Assembly: GCA_902776725.1 (NCBI GenBank)
Contig: CACYQX010000003.1
Location: forward strand, 41,655-105,654
Origin: an uncultured Eubacteriales bacterium
Lineage (GTDB): Bacteria > Bacillota > Clostridia > Peptostreptococcales > Anaerovoracaceae
Direction: 5' to 3'
DNA length: 64,000 bases
The notes beneath the pieces were generated by a model, which saw only the letters and a list, made by a program, of their open reading frames with translations, was not told where the DNA came from and made no database searches. The position numbers and the translations under genes were made by a program. Positions 33,601-41,524 of this stretch are shown one piece after another; positions within the stretch are counted from its first letter, which is position 1; each line of letters starts with the position of its first letter.

Positions 33601-35477
33601 CCTCCGCCTCTTGTAAACGCGGTATTTCCTTCAACAACTCCGTCAAACATCTGGAATACACCGTCTTTACGCTCATCAAGAGTCAGCTTGCCAAGGAGCC
33701 ACCTTACACCGTTTTCCGTTGCGTAAACGCCGCCGCCGCCAAACCAGGCAACGTTGTTGCTAATATTGCCGTCAGACATTATTATTGCGCCGCCGTCTTC
33801 CGTGGTGACGCCGCCGCCAAACTGAACGCCTACGTTGTTGTTGATGTAAGCATTATTCTTAAGTGTAACTTCTGTGCCTTCTCCGGTAGCCATAATTCCG
33901 CCGGTGTCTCCGCGGTTAAAACCAATGTCACCTGCGGAAATCTCACCCTTGGCTCCGCCGGCGTAGATTATTGCACCTGCGGTGGCCGTGATTCCGGAAC
34001 CCGGGTCGTTGCCGTCTATACCGGCCTTTGAGTTGCGGCGGTATTGTCTTGTTGCATAATCGCCTTTGCGGGCAGCGTTTGGTGCCGCACCCTTGATATA
34101 GTTCTTTATTTGGTTTGCGCTCTTGTTGGCCATGCTGTCGTCAACGATGTAGCCAACGATATTGTTTTTAATCGTTCCGGACTCTACGTCGAACGAAGCA
34201 TTTGGTCCTGTCGCAACAACAGGCGCAACAAACTTCGGCGCCTTGTCCTTATTTCTGTTCGTTATAAAGTTTGTGAGCGTTGCTCCGTAAAGGGTTGCCT
34301 TGCCACTCGTAACGTGAACAAAGAATCCCTTCGGATTATATGCGTCTATATCTCCGTTGAATGAGTCCTTGGTATATGCTCCGTCTGAACCAACACTGTT
34401 GGGGCATTTTGTGTCGCATGTTTGATTTGCGGCATTGTATGCAGCAAGTGCCGCTTCCGCAGCCGTCTGATCATCCGGATTAAGGAATTCAACGCCGTCT
34501 ATCTTCCAGCCCGGCTTCTGTACTGTTTTTGGATGGTTCTCATTGTATGTAACCATCGCTGCCTGAAGTGCTGAGTCGTTTTTGTCCGTGTACTTTGGAG
34601 TAGTCGTTCCGGGCACTACGTAGTACGTTGTCTTGTTAGCATGATATGTAAACTTTATGGCATCTGATGCATCAAATGTGTTGCCTCCGTTTTGCGAAAC
34701 AATAACGTTTCCACCCCAGCCCAAGAATCCGTTAAAGTTAGCATCGTAAATATACACCTCTTCGCCATCTGTTGGCGTAACCATACTTTGGCTTGCATCT
34801 CTAACTGTTAGCGCTTTGCTTGCATCAAGCGAAGTACGCATTATGTAGTTTCCGTTGCTCACCGACTCAACATAGTAATCCGTGCCGCTCACATTGACCT
34901 TGAGATATCCTCCGGATACCGTGAAAGGATATGTGTTGTCGTCTTTCAACACATACATTCCGGATACACCAAGATTGCCTTCGCTGAATGTAAAAGTTCC
35001 CGTTCCGTCGGATTCTTCTATTGTGTCCGGCTCTGCATCGCCGGGCTCTTCTCTATCAAGGGTGGTAGCAAAGTCATCCAATGTCTTGGTGCCGTCTGTG
35101 CACTCAACAACCTGGCCGGAAAGAGTAAGGTTTGCTCCAAGCGTAAGGTCGCCGCCGTCAACTATAAACATGCTGTCATAGGTGTCGCGCTGCTTTTGGT
35201 AAACCGTAAATGGCCCTCCGGCGCCTCCTTGGATGGTAATCTTTTTGTTTACCTCAATTGAATGGTCCGCAACCAGATCAGCTGTTATCTCGATTACGTC
35301 CCCGTCCGACGCAGCTCCAACCGCTGTTTCAAGATCACCCCAGGTCGCAGCGGTGTGAGTCGTCGCCGCATAAACCTTGCTTACTCCCAATTCTGACATT
35401 GGCGAAAACATTCCGCCGAACACCATGAGAATCGCGAGCATGATTGCAACAATCCTTGCTGTTCTTTTGTTTTCCAT
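30693..35477 (-). CDS. Large secreted surface protein with beta-helix, isopeptide and Cna-B regions
   Basis: The 1594-residue product begins with a signal peptide (cleavage likely after KVYA). Residues 40-880 are a Gly-rich, probably right-handed beta-helix with recurring GGGVYATENGV-, GGGFFVDSDGV- and GGGMYVMGD-type turns. After a first Cna-B-like region, a fimbrial isopeptide-type domain (about 1115-1340, DEVFEYDVIAYVKHG) is followed by two Cna-B domains. The end is APTGDNS, a hydrophobic helix and YRGKLSR, the layout of a sortase-anchored protein with a non-canonical motif. An adhesin or pilin-like role is likely. No sortase is in the window. It has its own promoter and a structured leader; the ATG at 35477 follows GAGG. 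Confidence 0.9.
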   Translation of the reverse strand: MENKRTARIVAIMLAILMVFGGMFSPMSELGVSKVYAATTHTAATWGDLETAVGAASDGDVIEITADLVADHSIEVNKKITIQGGAGGPFTVYQKQRDTYDSMFIVDGGDLTLGANLTLSGQVVECTDGTKTLDDFATTLDREEPGDAEPDTIEESDGTGTFTFSEGNLGVSGMYVLKDDNTYPFTVSGGYLKVNVSGTDYYVESVSNGNYIMRTSLDASKALTVRDASQSMVTPTDGEEVYIYDANFNGFLGWGGNVIVSQNGGNTFDASDAIKFTYHANKTTYYVVPGTTTPKYTDKNDSALQAAMVTYNENHPKTVQKPGWKIDGVEFLNPDDQTAAEAALAAYNAANQTCDTKCPNSVGSDGAYTKDSFNGDIDAYNPKGFFVHVTSGKATLYGATLTNFITNRNKDKAPKFVAPVVATGPNASFDVESGTIKNNIVGYIVDDSMANKSANQIKNYIKGAAPNAARKGDYATRQYRRNSKAGIDGNDPGSGITATAGAIIYAGGAKGEISAGDIGFNRGDTGGIMATGEGTEVTLKNNAYINNNVGVQFGGGVTTEDGGAIIMSDGNISNNVAWFGGGGVYATENGVRWLLGKLTLDERKDGVFQMFDGVVEGNTAFTRGGGFFVDSDGVSLFKGTIANNLSHMLGGGMYVMGDDANFTYTVYINKGYVHENKAVSAGPKTDPYQDADNKELSKLLTAPNGCAGVTDLFPGYMTVNSDDINDGYPNPPSDASDGTGGGIWLCAYGNTVLNVGDDSFIIDKNYATGSFRHGKAAQNNEVPEGTSSDKAGGNDIHKETKGSGNIVIFGIQNDSVKWYDENTGDWYTDPANAKNGAVTDFSLKNLVNKGDHEPGGSYDPATYEGVDVYGNMSRRGGGLAADGTFFFGNFRALGEAYSELAVTKTWAGGTQPEEVTIRISLEYKDGDTTKVLPVIELPLGEDAVDSSELDTVFTEGSKVDADGNKVYMGHIVLPITVTDENGNEIQLFDLVSDVDGRIFSLDTADGLYELGQYLKNGGPGGTPGTVSLSTMNRKLVYEELVDDGSGNLVKAAGFEITPSSMRLSTNPPPDIRETEIKQLQTGGNVEVVGSMITSDIRFEADLYNDKPSEIDKYVNKAVHKDIKLDEVFEYDVIAYVKHGTDRLIIEDQLVDDLEFVSTEANVEVVALDENNHLPKNDIAGEEVNTDASVAEAGTAVTNKKVEISDDNKLTVTIENKLDEVKDVNGNVIGYKNATDGQDLTELWGKWVKVTYQVQIKEELQRKIEDGDMRVRDLKSVTVSGGEKYKADPSIFDDDPDIDERPEPNVGNDPVKSDETHTGIDNTASYTLEVKNEAVFRDESNTVTVKPETPAPKKFDIPVEKNWNEFAGDSSKRPTSITIRLLENGVYNGKSMTLTEKDSWKGVFRDLPKTDAEENKIEYTIEEEAVEYYYTDILWTDTTYKVTNHTRPWIPRLPSTPGNIGHVKVTKTVSGAAEANKDYEFEATFTYKDGSTYTHTFKLNPTTSPEFVFDYIPVGTVVEVKEKTTGYNTTCKTDGKDATNLTVEVGKTHEVVFNNDKPGESAPTGDNSNVGSWMILLTLAFVSAIAMAYRGKLSR

Positions 35478-35542
35478 CACTACCTCTTTTTCTTATTTGG
35501 AATTACCGACCTTATGCCTCTAAGATTGAGTAATTTTTAGTA

Positions 35543-35645
35543 CAAATAAAAACGTGCCCTTGAGCACATCAAACATCCACTTTCACCCTGTTTAAAGTGC
35601 CCGATACCCCTTATTCTTTTTGCCTCTAACCTTTTGTCTCTAATT
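35543..35645 (-). promoter_or_regulatory. Structured 5' leader of the surface-protein gene, possible attenuator
   Basis: Within the leader of about 165 bases the minus-strand transcript has CACTTT/AAAGTG (stem in GCACTTTAAACAGGGTGAAAG) and then GTGCTCAAGGGCAC (35554-35567), followed by GTTTTTATTTG. The last part has intrinsic-terminator form although it lies before the ATG. It matches no riboswitch I recognise. It may control expression by early termination. Confidence 0.4.
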
Positions 35646-35651
35646 TAATAC

Positions 35652-35680
35652 ATTATATAGTAAAAAAGTATACAAAACAA
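35652..35680 (-). promoter_or_regulatory. Sigma-A promoter of the surface-protein gene
   Basis: TTGTTT and TATAAT are separated by exactly 17 bases on the minus strand. The start point is near 35645. Its start lies 91 bases from the divergent acyl-CoA synthetase ATG. Confidence 0.8.
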
Positions 35681-35771
35681 CCCCCTATATAGACTATATC
35701 GGGTTTTCATCTTGAATTTAGCACGTTAAAGGAATATAATCTTCGAAAGTGTGTTTTGGAGGAAGAACATT

Positions 35772-37469
35772 ATGCCCATCACTGAATTTTTGGAACGTAA
35801 CGCTCGCGAGTGGCCGAACGATGTGGCGCTCGTCGAAATTAATCCCGAGGTTGGCGCCAAGAGGCTGACCACATGGAAGGAATACAATCTGATAGAGGCT
35901 CCGACGACCGGCCCATACAGGCAGGAAATCACCTGGCGCGTTTTTGACGAAAAGGCAAACCGAACAGCCAACGCGCTCATTGCCCGTGGCGTCAACAAAG
36001 GCGAGAAGGTCGGCATTCTCCTTATGAATTGCCTCGATTGGCTCCCTATATATTTTGGAATTCTAAAGGCTGGCGCAATTGCCGTGCCACTCAACTATAG
36101 ATATTCTTCAGACGAAATCGACTACTGCGTGAACTTGGCAGATGTCGAAGTTTTGATCTTTGGTCCTGAGTTTATCGGGCGTGTTGAGGAAATCGTAGAT
36201 AGGCTTTCGCGCGGAAGACTTCTGTTTTACGTCGGCGCAAACTGCCCGAGCTTTGCGGAGAGTTTGGCGCAGGAAACGATAAACCATTCGAGTCAGGCTC
36301 CTGATGTTGAAGTGTCGGACGACGATCTCGCGGCGATTTATTTTTCGTCCGGAACCACGGGTTTTCCGAAGGCGATTCTTCATAAGCATTCTGCTCTTGT
36401 GCACAGCGCGCTCGCAGAGCAGAATCATCACAGTCAAAAGAAGGATGACGCATTCCTCTGCATCCCTCCCCTCTACCATACGGGAGCAAAGATGCATTGG
36501 TTTGGATCCCTCGTTTCGGGAAGCCGCGGTATAATATTGCGCGGAATTCAGCCCGAGCAAATCCTACGCGCCGCGTCCGACGAAAAATGCACCATCGTCT
36601 GGCTCCTCGTTCCATGGGCGCAGGATATCCTGGATGCCTTAGATAGCGGTCGTCTCAGGAAGGAAGACTTTGATCTCGACGCATGGCGGCTTATGCACAT
36701 CGGTGCGCAGCCTGTTCCGCCATCCCTCATCAAGCATTGGCTCGACTACTTCCCAAATCACGAATACGATACGAACTACGGTCTATCCGAATCGCTCGGT
36801 CCGGGTTGTGTCCACCTCGGCGTAGAAAATATTGAAAAGGTCGGAGCAATCGGTGTTCCCGGTTACGGCTGGGAGACAAAGATTGTCGAGAGCTCTGAAG
36901 ATAGCGCCGCGTCCGGCAGCTGTGCAGATTTAAGTGACACCCATGCCGCACCACGAAAAGAGGTTCCTCGCGGAGAAGTCGGTGAACTCGCAGTTCGAGG
37001 ACCTGCCGTAATGATTGAATACTATAAGGATCCTGCAGCGACAGCAGAAGTGTTGAGTTCTGACGGCTGGCTCTATACAGGCGATATGGCCAAGCAGGAC
37101 GAGGACGGCTTCATCTATCTCGTCGACAGAAAGAAGGACGTAATCATAACCGGAGGAGAAAATATCTATCCGGTACAGATAGAAGATTTCCTGCACGAGA
37201 TGGAAGCGATCAAAGACGCCGCGGTCATCGGACTTCCGGACAAGCGCCTTGGCGAAATCTCCGCAGCAATAATCGAAATCAAGGACGGCTACTCCTGCAC
37301 GGAAGAAGATGTTCGCGATTTCTGCAAGAAGCTGCCGAGGTATAAACGTCCTGTTAAGATTATCTTTGCCGACGTTCCCAGAAACGCAACGGGAAAGATT
37401 GAAAAACCGAAACTCCGCGAAGAGTACGGCGGTGCATTCATCGTCGCGGCGGAAACTGAAATCGAATAG
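35772..37469 (+). CDS. AMP-binding acyl-CoA synthetase-like enzyme
   Basis: This 565-residue adenylate-forming enzyme has YFSSGTTGFPKAI, NYGLSESLGPG, GWLYTGDMAK and DRKKDVIITGGENIYP, ending with the catalytic Lys region NATGKIEKPKLREEYGG. It activates a carboxylic acid with ATP, usually to the CoA ester; acid length is not readable. Compared with standard members it has extra residues after the first AMP domain (about 382-402, Ser/Ala/Asp-rich). The ATG at 35772 follows GGAGGAAG; the GTG at 35751 is upstream of that site and is rejected. It is monocistronic with a terminator behind it. Confidence 0.9.
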   Translation: MPITEFLERNAREWPNDVALVEINPEVGAKRLTTWKEYNLIEAPTTGPYRQEITWRVFDEKANRTANALIARGVNKGEKVGILLMNCLDWLPIYFGILKAGAIAVPLNYRYSSDEIDYCVNLADVEVLIFGPEFIGRVEEIVDRLSRGRLLFYVGANCPSFAESLAQETINHSSQAPDVEVSDDDLAAIYFSSGTTGFPKAILHKHSALVHSALAEQNHHSQKKDDAFLCIPPLYHTGAKMHWFGSLVSGSRGIILRGIQPEQILRAASDEKCTIVWLLVPWAQDILDALDSGRLRKEDFDLDAWRLMHIGAQPVPPSLIKHWLDYFPNHEYDTNYGLSESLGPGCVHLGVENIEKVGAIGVPGYGWETKIVESSEDSAASGSCADLSDTHAAPRKEVPRGEVGELAVRGPAVMIEYYKDPAATAEVLSSDGWLYTGDMAKQDEDGFIYLVDRKKDVIITGGENIYPVQIEDFLHEMEAIKDAAVIGLPDKRLGEISAAIIEIKDGYSCTEEDVRDFCKKLPRYKRPVKIIFADVPRNATGKIEKPKLREEYGGAFIVAAETEIE

Positions 37470-37479
37470 CAAAACAAAA

Positions 37480-37506
37480 GAGGGAGCCGCGTGCTCCCTC
37501 TTGTTT
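37480..37506 (+). terminator. Terminator after the acyl-CoA synthetase gene
   Basis: GAGGGAGC and GCTCCCTC pair perfectly around a 5-base loop, followed by TTGTTTT. On the other strand a run of TTTTG follows, so it probably serves the convergent DUF4230 gene as well. Confidence 0.85.
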
Positions 37507-37545
37507 TATGATTTGTTATGCGTGTTGCCTTTTTCAACCCGACTC

Positions 37546-38508
37546 TTATTTAAATACGACTTCCAATTGGAATTCCGGAGATACTGATGTGACGAGCGGC
37601 TGGAAGATTTCCCAGATTTTCATCTCCGCAAACTTGTCTGCCGATTCCATAAGCTCCTTTGATGTGAGGTGCTCGCGCATGGCGTCAAGAACCGAATTCT
37701 CGAGCGCAGCCTGCTCCTCCGCGGTGAGCTTGATATCTCCAAACGCAAAAAGTCCCGTCTCCGTATCCTCAAACTCAATCTTTTCGTAATCCGGATTTAT
37801 GTATTGAAGAACGGCATGAGGCACGGTTACAGTAACCTTCTTGGCGTCCTCGTCGACTTTGATCTTGGAAGTGTTGAGCGTGGAAAGGTCCACGGTATAG
37901 ACTCCTGTCCCATAGTACGTCACGTTCTTGGTTCGCCTAAAAACTTCCCATTCCCACGGTCCTTCCTTGAGGAGCGTTGTGGATAGCTGCATCGGTTCTT
38001 CCATTACGATGAGCTCGCTGTGTCCGACAGCCTCGCCGAGAATCGCATCCTGGAAATCAACTGCGGTATAACCCGCAAAATGCTCTTCGATAATATTGTC
38101 TTCGCCGATTTCGTCAATTGTATGTGTTCCGTAATTCTTGGCGATATATGCTTTCCCCAAGAAAAACATCGCAACCGCTCCCGCCAAAAGTCCCAAGACT
38201 AGACCTCTTAGGAACCCTCCGATTGCGCGACCGCGGCCGACCTTTGCCGCTGCCTTCTGAGCCTTTGCCGCCGCTTCCGCCGCGGCCTCTGCTGCCTGCT
38301 GCGTCTTCAGAGCTGCTTCGCTCGCAACAGCCGCTGTAAGATCTGCGCCGTTTTCCTCTATTGTGCTGATTCCCGCTGCCTTCTTTGCTTCGCTTGCAAA
38401 CTGCTCGCGTTCAGACTTTTCTTCTTCAAACTTTTTTCTCTCCGCGAGAAGCTTTTCTCTCTCGGCATCGAGTTCCGCCTGAATGGCGGCAAAATCTTTG
38501 TCAGCCAT
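37546..38508 (-). CDS. DUF4230-domain membrane-anchored protein
   Basis: The 320 residues start with a charged coiled coil (ELDAEREKLLAERKKFEEEK), an Ala-rich stretch, and a membrane helix (about 103-122, GLVLGLLAGAVAMFFLG). An extracellular DUF4230 domain follows, with YYGTGVYTVDLSTLNTSKI and TVTVPHAVLQYI. Function of DUF4230 is unknown. The start overlaps the TSCPD gene by eight bases, so the two are translationally coupled. Confidence 0.82.
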   Translation of the reverse strand: MADKDFAAIQAELDAEREKLLAERKKFEEEKSEREQFASEAKKAAGISTIEENGADLTAAVASEAALKTQQAAEAAAEAAAKAQKAAAKVGRGRAIGGFLRGLVLGLLAGAVAMFFLGKAYIAKNYGTHTIDEIGEDNIIEEHFAGYTAVDFQDAILGEAVGHSELIVMEEPMQLSTTLLKEGPWEWEVFRRTKNVTYYGTGVYTVDLSTLNTSKIKVDEDAKKVTVTVPHAVLQYINPDYEKIEFEDTETGLFAFGDIKLTAEEQAALENSVLDAMREHLTSKELMESADKFAEMKIWEIFQPLVTSVSPEFQLEVVFK

Positions 38509-38767
38509 TTTCCACTTCCTCCAAGCATTCCATTATGCCCATAGCCAATTCGTTCGGACAGGAGTTTTCTCCTCTGCAGCGAATTCCTTTTAGCAGCTCG
38601 ATAAGCTCCTCCGCGCTGCGTCCGTTTGCGAGTTTGGCGACGCCCTGCGTGTTGCCCGGGCATCCGTTCATGAATTCAACGTTATCTATTATTCCGTCTT
38701 CATAATCAAAGGAGACTGCCATCGAGCATGTTCTTCCTTCTGTATAATGTGTGTAATGCTTTTTCAT
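38501..38767 (-). CDS. Small TSCPD-domain protein (TIGR03905-type)
   Basis: The 88-residue protein has conserved Cys-containing segments GRTCSMAVSF, NGCPGNTQG and GIRCRGENSCPNELA typical of the TSCPD family found as single small proteins in Clostridia and as the C-terminal domain of some class II ribonucleotide reductases. Function is unknown; the cysteines suggest metal or redox chemistry. It lies 47 bases after the reductase-like flavoprotein and overlaps the DUF4230 gene. Confidence 0.88.
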   Translation of the reverse strand: MKKHYTHYTEGRTCSMAVSFDYEDGIIDNVEFMNGCPGNTQGVAKLANGRSAEELIELLKGIRCRGENSCPNELAMGIMECLEEVENG

Positions 38768-38814
38768 TAAGCTCTGAATCCTCCAAAACTTTTTCTCGAG
38801 GTATTATATCACAA

Positions 38815-39714
38815 TTATTTGTTCTCCGAGAGATATGCCAAAATTCCGTGCGCGGCGATATTCCCCTCGCCTACCGCCTTTGCTATTTGATAAGGCAGCC
38901 CGGTGCAATCCCCCGCAGCAAAACAGCCCGGGATGTTCGTCGACATATCGCGACTTACGGCGATGTGGTTCCCGTTCATCTCGATTCCCGGAACGAGCGT
39001 GCCCGGCGAAATTGCATCGCGAAGGCAGAATAGTGCGTCGACGGCAAGTATCTCTGATTCGTCAGCACGGTCGTCGGAGGTTCCCTTGTTGCTCGCGCCG
39101 ACGGCCTTTGTTTTCAGTCCGGTTATTTTGAGTTCACCGATGATCTCGTCTATCTTTTCCGAAACGATTTCTACATTCGGAAGATTTATTTCACAGTCCT
39201 TATAGCCCGCGAATAGATAAACCTTCTCAGCAATCTCCGCAAGGTATTCGACTTCTTCTTCGTAGCGTTTGCTTCCGCAGTAAACCGCGATCGTCTTTCC
39301 CTTGTAGAGATATCCGTCGCATGTCGCGCAGTAGCTCACACCGCGCCCGATATATTCCGTCTCTCCCGTGAAAGTCTTTCCGCTCATCACGCCCGTCGCA
39401 AGAAGAATTGACTTTGCTTCGTAGACATCCGATCCTGCGGCGATTGAGAATTTGTCGCCCATAGGCATAATGCCGTTCACCATCTGGTTAATCGGCTCAA
39501 GTCCGAGCGCGTCCGCGTGCTCTTTGAATTTCTCGTTGAGCTCGCTGCCCGGAAGAATTCCGAGTCCCGGGTAGTTTGCAATCTTCTCCGACATCTGAAC
39601 CTTGGCTGAAAGCTCAGGGCTCCCAAACCAAACTATGTCCTTATTTCTCTGTTTAAGGTTGATTGCCGCAGAAAGCCCCGCCGGCCCCGAACCTATAATT
39701 GCTACATCGTACAT
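38815..39714 (-). CDS. Thioredoxin-reductase-like flavoprotein without a normal NAD(P)H site
   Basis: The start at 39714 follows AAAGGAGA and gives 299 residues beginning MYDVAIIGSGPAGLSAAIN (FAD motif). The redox pair is SYCATCDGYLY and the C-terminal FAD segment GCFAAGDCTGLPYQIAKA. Where thioredoxin reductases have GGGNSA and HRRxxxR for NADPH, this protein has YCGSKRYEEEV and LFAGYKDCEI, so pyridine nucleotide binding looks lost. This matches the ferredoxin-dependent flavin thioredoxin reductases known from clostridia. A second reductase with a GxGxxA motif is at 41.5-42.5 kb. It heads a flavoprotein-TSCPD-DUF4230 operon. Confidence 0.85.
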   Translation of the reverse strand: MYDVAIIGSGPAGLSAAINLKQRNKDIVWFGSPELSAKVQMSEKIANYPGLGILPGSELNEKFKEHADALGLEPINQMVNGIMPMGDKFSIAAGSDVYEAKSILLATGVMSGKTFTGETEYIGRGVSYCATCDGYLYKGKTIAVYCGSKRYEEEVEYLAEIAEKVYLFAGYKDCEINLPNVEIVSEKIDEIIGELKITGLKTKAVGASNKGTSDDRADESEILAVDALFCLRDAISPGTLVPGIEMNGNHIAVSRDMSTNIPGCFAAGDCTGLPYQIAKAVGEGNIAAHGILAYLSENK

Positions 39715-39988
39715 ATTTTTCTCCTTTGTTTTTCTATATTTATGCGTTTTACGCTTTACTCGTGCTTGCACCTTACTATTATACACGGTTTTGACTCTCC
39801 AAAATCATACTAGACCTGCGGTTTTGCGAGACAATTTGCAAGATTTTTGTTTTCAGCCCCGCTTTTTGAACAAAAATGTATTTCCGTACCAAGAAATAAT
39901 TCTAGATTTGAAAATAAGTGATATAATTCTTTTGTTGAAAATTATTGATTGCGAGTTAGCGTTGAGGCGAGAGGCGAAAGGTTTTTCA

Positions 39989-41194
39989 ATGTATAAAGAG
40001 GCGCTCCGCCCAGCATGGGTGGAAGTAAATTTAAGAAATTTCGATCACAACATCAAAGAAATTATTCGCGCTGCGAACGCGGTTTATGAAGATGCGGCGG
40101 CACGCGATGCGGCAAGCGCTACAGGCGAACTCGCCTCTGCGCGAGAGATTATCGGCGTCATCAAAGCCGATGCTTACGGGCACGGAGCGATTGAATGTGC
40201 AAAAGTTCTTCGCAAGAACGGCGTTAAGGTTTTTGCTATTGCGACGCTGCAGGAAGCGATTGAATTAAGAGACGCGGGTTGCACGGAAGAGATACTTATG
40301 CTCGGTCTCACGCCAAGTATGTATGCGGACACTCTCGTCAAGTACGACATAACGCCCGTCGTCTGCGAGGCAGAAAACGCAAGGGCTATAAGCGACGCTG
40401 CATGTGCTGCGGGAAAGACTGTCGATGGCTTTATCGCAGTCGACACGGGCATGGGGAGAATCGGTTATCTTTCGATTGACGATGATTCTATTGCCGCTGC
40501 CGTGGAAGACATCAAGAAAATCTCCGCACTTCCGAACTTCCGTATCAAAGGAATTTTCTCGCATATGGCGACGGCTGATGCCTTTGATAAAGAGTTCTCG
40601 CATTTACAGGAAGAGAGATTCAATAATTTCTATTCGGCTCTCATCGATGCGGGAGTTGACGTTCCGATGCGCACGCTCGCGAACAGCGCGTCGATTACGG
40701 AGCTTCCGGAACTTAGATTTGATGCGGTGCGCCCGGGAATCATAATGTATGGTTGCTACCCTTCGCACGAGGTTGATAGAAGCCTAATCGATCTCAAGCA
40801 GGTGATGTCCGTTAAAGCCGCAATCGTTCACCTAAAGGATGTGCCCGTCGGGTTCTCCTGCGGCTACGGAAGAAAATTCATCGCGAATCGCCCATCCAAA
40901 ATTGCGACGCTCGCATTAGGTTACGCCGACGGATATCCGAGACCGTATTCCGCTCAGGCAAAGGTAATAGTTAACGGCGTCATCTGCCCCATCGCGGGAA
41001 ACATCTGCATGGATCAGTGCATGGTCGATGTGACGGACGTTCCGGACGTCAAAGTCGGAGACGAAGTAATTGTAATGGGTTCGGACGGCGTCCATACAAT
41101 CAGCGCCGAAGATATCGGCGATGCAACCGGGACCATCGACTACGAAATCTGCTGCGCCTTCGGGCAAAGGCTTCCGAAGATTTATATAAGATAA
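39989..41194 (+). CDS. alr: Alanine racemase
   Basis: The 401-residue PLP enzyme makes D-alanine for peptidoglycan. The PLP lysine lies in GVIKADAYGHG and the catalytic Tyr in FSCGYGRKF; IDTGMGRIG and RPGIIMYG are also family segments. The ATG at 39989 follows AAAGG and starts directly with PAWVEVNLRNFDHN, the normal N-terminus; earlier in-frame codons run into the divergent gene. An insertion near residues 33-50 (Ala/Ser-rich) enlarges the first loop. A -10 TATAAT at 39922 with a weak -35 may be its promoter. Confidence 0.95.
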   Translation: MYKEALRPAWVEVNLRNFDHNIKEIIRAANAVYEDAAARDAASATGELASAREIIGVIKADAYGHGAIECAKVLRKNGVKVFAIATLQEAIELRDAGCTEEILMLGLTPSMYADTLVKYDITPVVCEAENARAISDAACAAGKTVDGFIAVDTGMGRIGYLSIDDDSIAAAVEDIKKISALPNFRIKGIFSHMATADAFDKEFSHLQEERFNNFYSALIDAGVDVPMRTLANSASITELPELRFDAVRPGIIMYGCYPSHEVDRSLIDLKQVMSVKAAIVHLKDVPVGFSCGYGRKFIANRPSKIATLALGYADGYPRPYSAQAKVIVNGVICPIAGNICMDQCMVDVTDVPDVKVGDEVIVMGSDGVHTISAEDIGDATGTIDYEICCAFGQRLPKIYIR

Positions 41195-41198
41195 AAAC

Positions 41199-41222
41199 AA
41201 AGGGCTCCGCTGGGGCCCTTTA
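41199..41222 (+). terminator. Terminator after alr
   Basis: AAAGGGCTCC pairs with GGGGCCCTTT around a 3-base loop, with a short T-run within and after the stem. Confidence 0.8.
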
Positions 41223-41291
41223 ATTATGCGTAATCCGGGGTTTTTCGCCACCTTTATCGCGATAAAGCACTATTGCGACAATGTGTTGAAA

Positions 41292-41309
41292 TTGTGAAGA
41301 TTTTCACCA
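41292..41309. promoter_or_regulatory. Rex-like operator upstream of the small-RNA candidate
   Basis: TTGTGAAGATTTTCACCA matches the palindrome TTGTGAA-N4-TTCACAA, a known Rex operator form, at all but one position. A further CTTCACAA (41313-41320) makes a longer inverted repeat with the same left half. It lies 31 bases upstream of a TACAAT -10 element. It could also bind another dimeric repressor. Confidence 0.35.
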
Positions 41310-41349
41310 TTTCTTCACAAAGCGGTAACGCCGCTCGTTTACAATAAAG

Positions 41350-41442
41350 GTGTTCAATAGAGTTTGTTTTATACAAACTTTCCTTCTTTTATTGAATACA
41401 CACACTTTCGCCAAGAGCCCGCAGGAGCGGGTTTTTGGTTTT
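41350..41442 (+). ncRNA. Candidate small RNA with its own terminator
   Basis: The region between alr and trxB (41223-41474) holds no protein gene but a foldable transcript. GTGTTCAATA (41350) pairs with TATTGAATACAC (41390) with a 2-base bulge. Inside it AGTTTGT pairs with ACAAACT. A strong terminator follows: CCCGC-AGGA-GCGGG and a T-run at 41418-41442. A TACAAT -10 element at 41340 lies just upstream; the -35 is poor. No known RNA family is recognised. It could be a leader remnant instead of an independent RNA. Confidence 0.4.
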
Positions 41443-41474
41443 TTGTCTTCGCGGTTTTAATAAACAGAGGAGAT

Positions 41475-41500
41475 AAAAAAGAGGCGACCACTCGCCTCTT
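41475..41500 (-). terminator. Terminator after trxB
   Basis: On the minus strand AAGAGGCGA pairs with TCGCCTCTT around a 4-base loop and runs into TTTTTT. Confidence 0.85.
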
Positions 41501-41524
41501 TCGCTGTAATTCACAATTAACTTT

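Noticed and set aside
39602-39988. Longer N-terminus of alanine racemase
   Set aside because: The in-frame upstream stretch overlaps the divergent flavoprotein gene and does not resemble the family; the ATG at 39989 has a ribosome site and the usual first residues.
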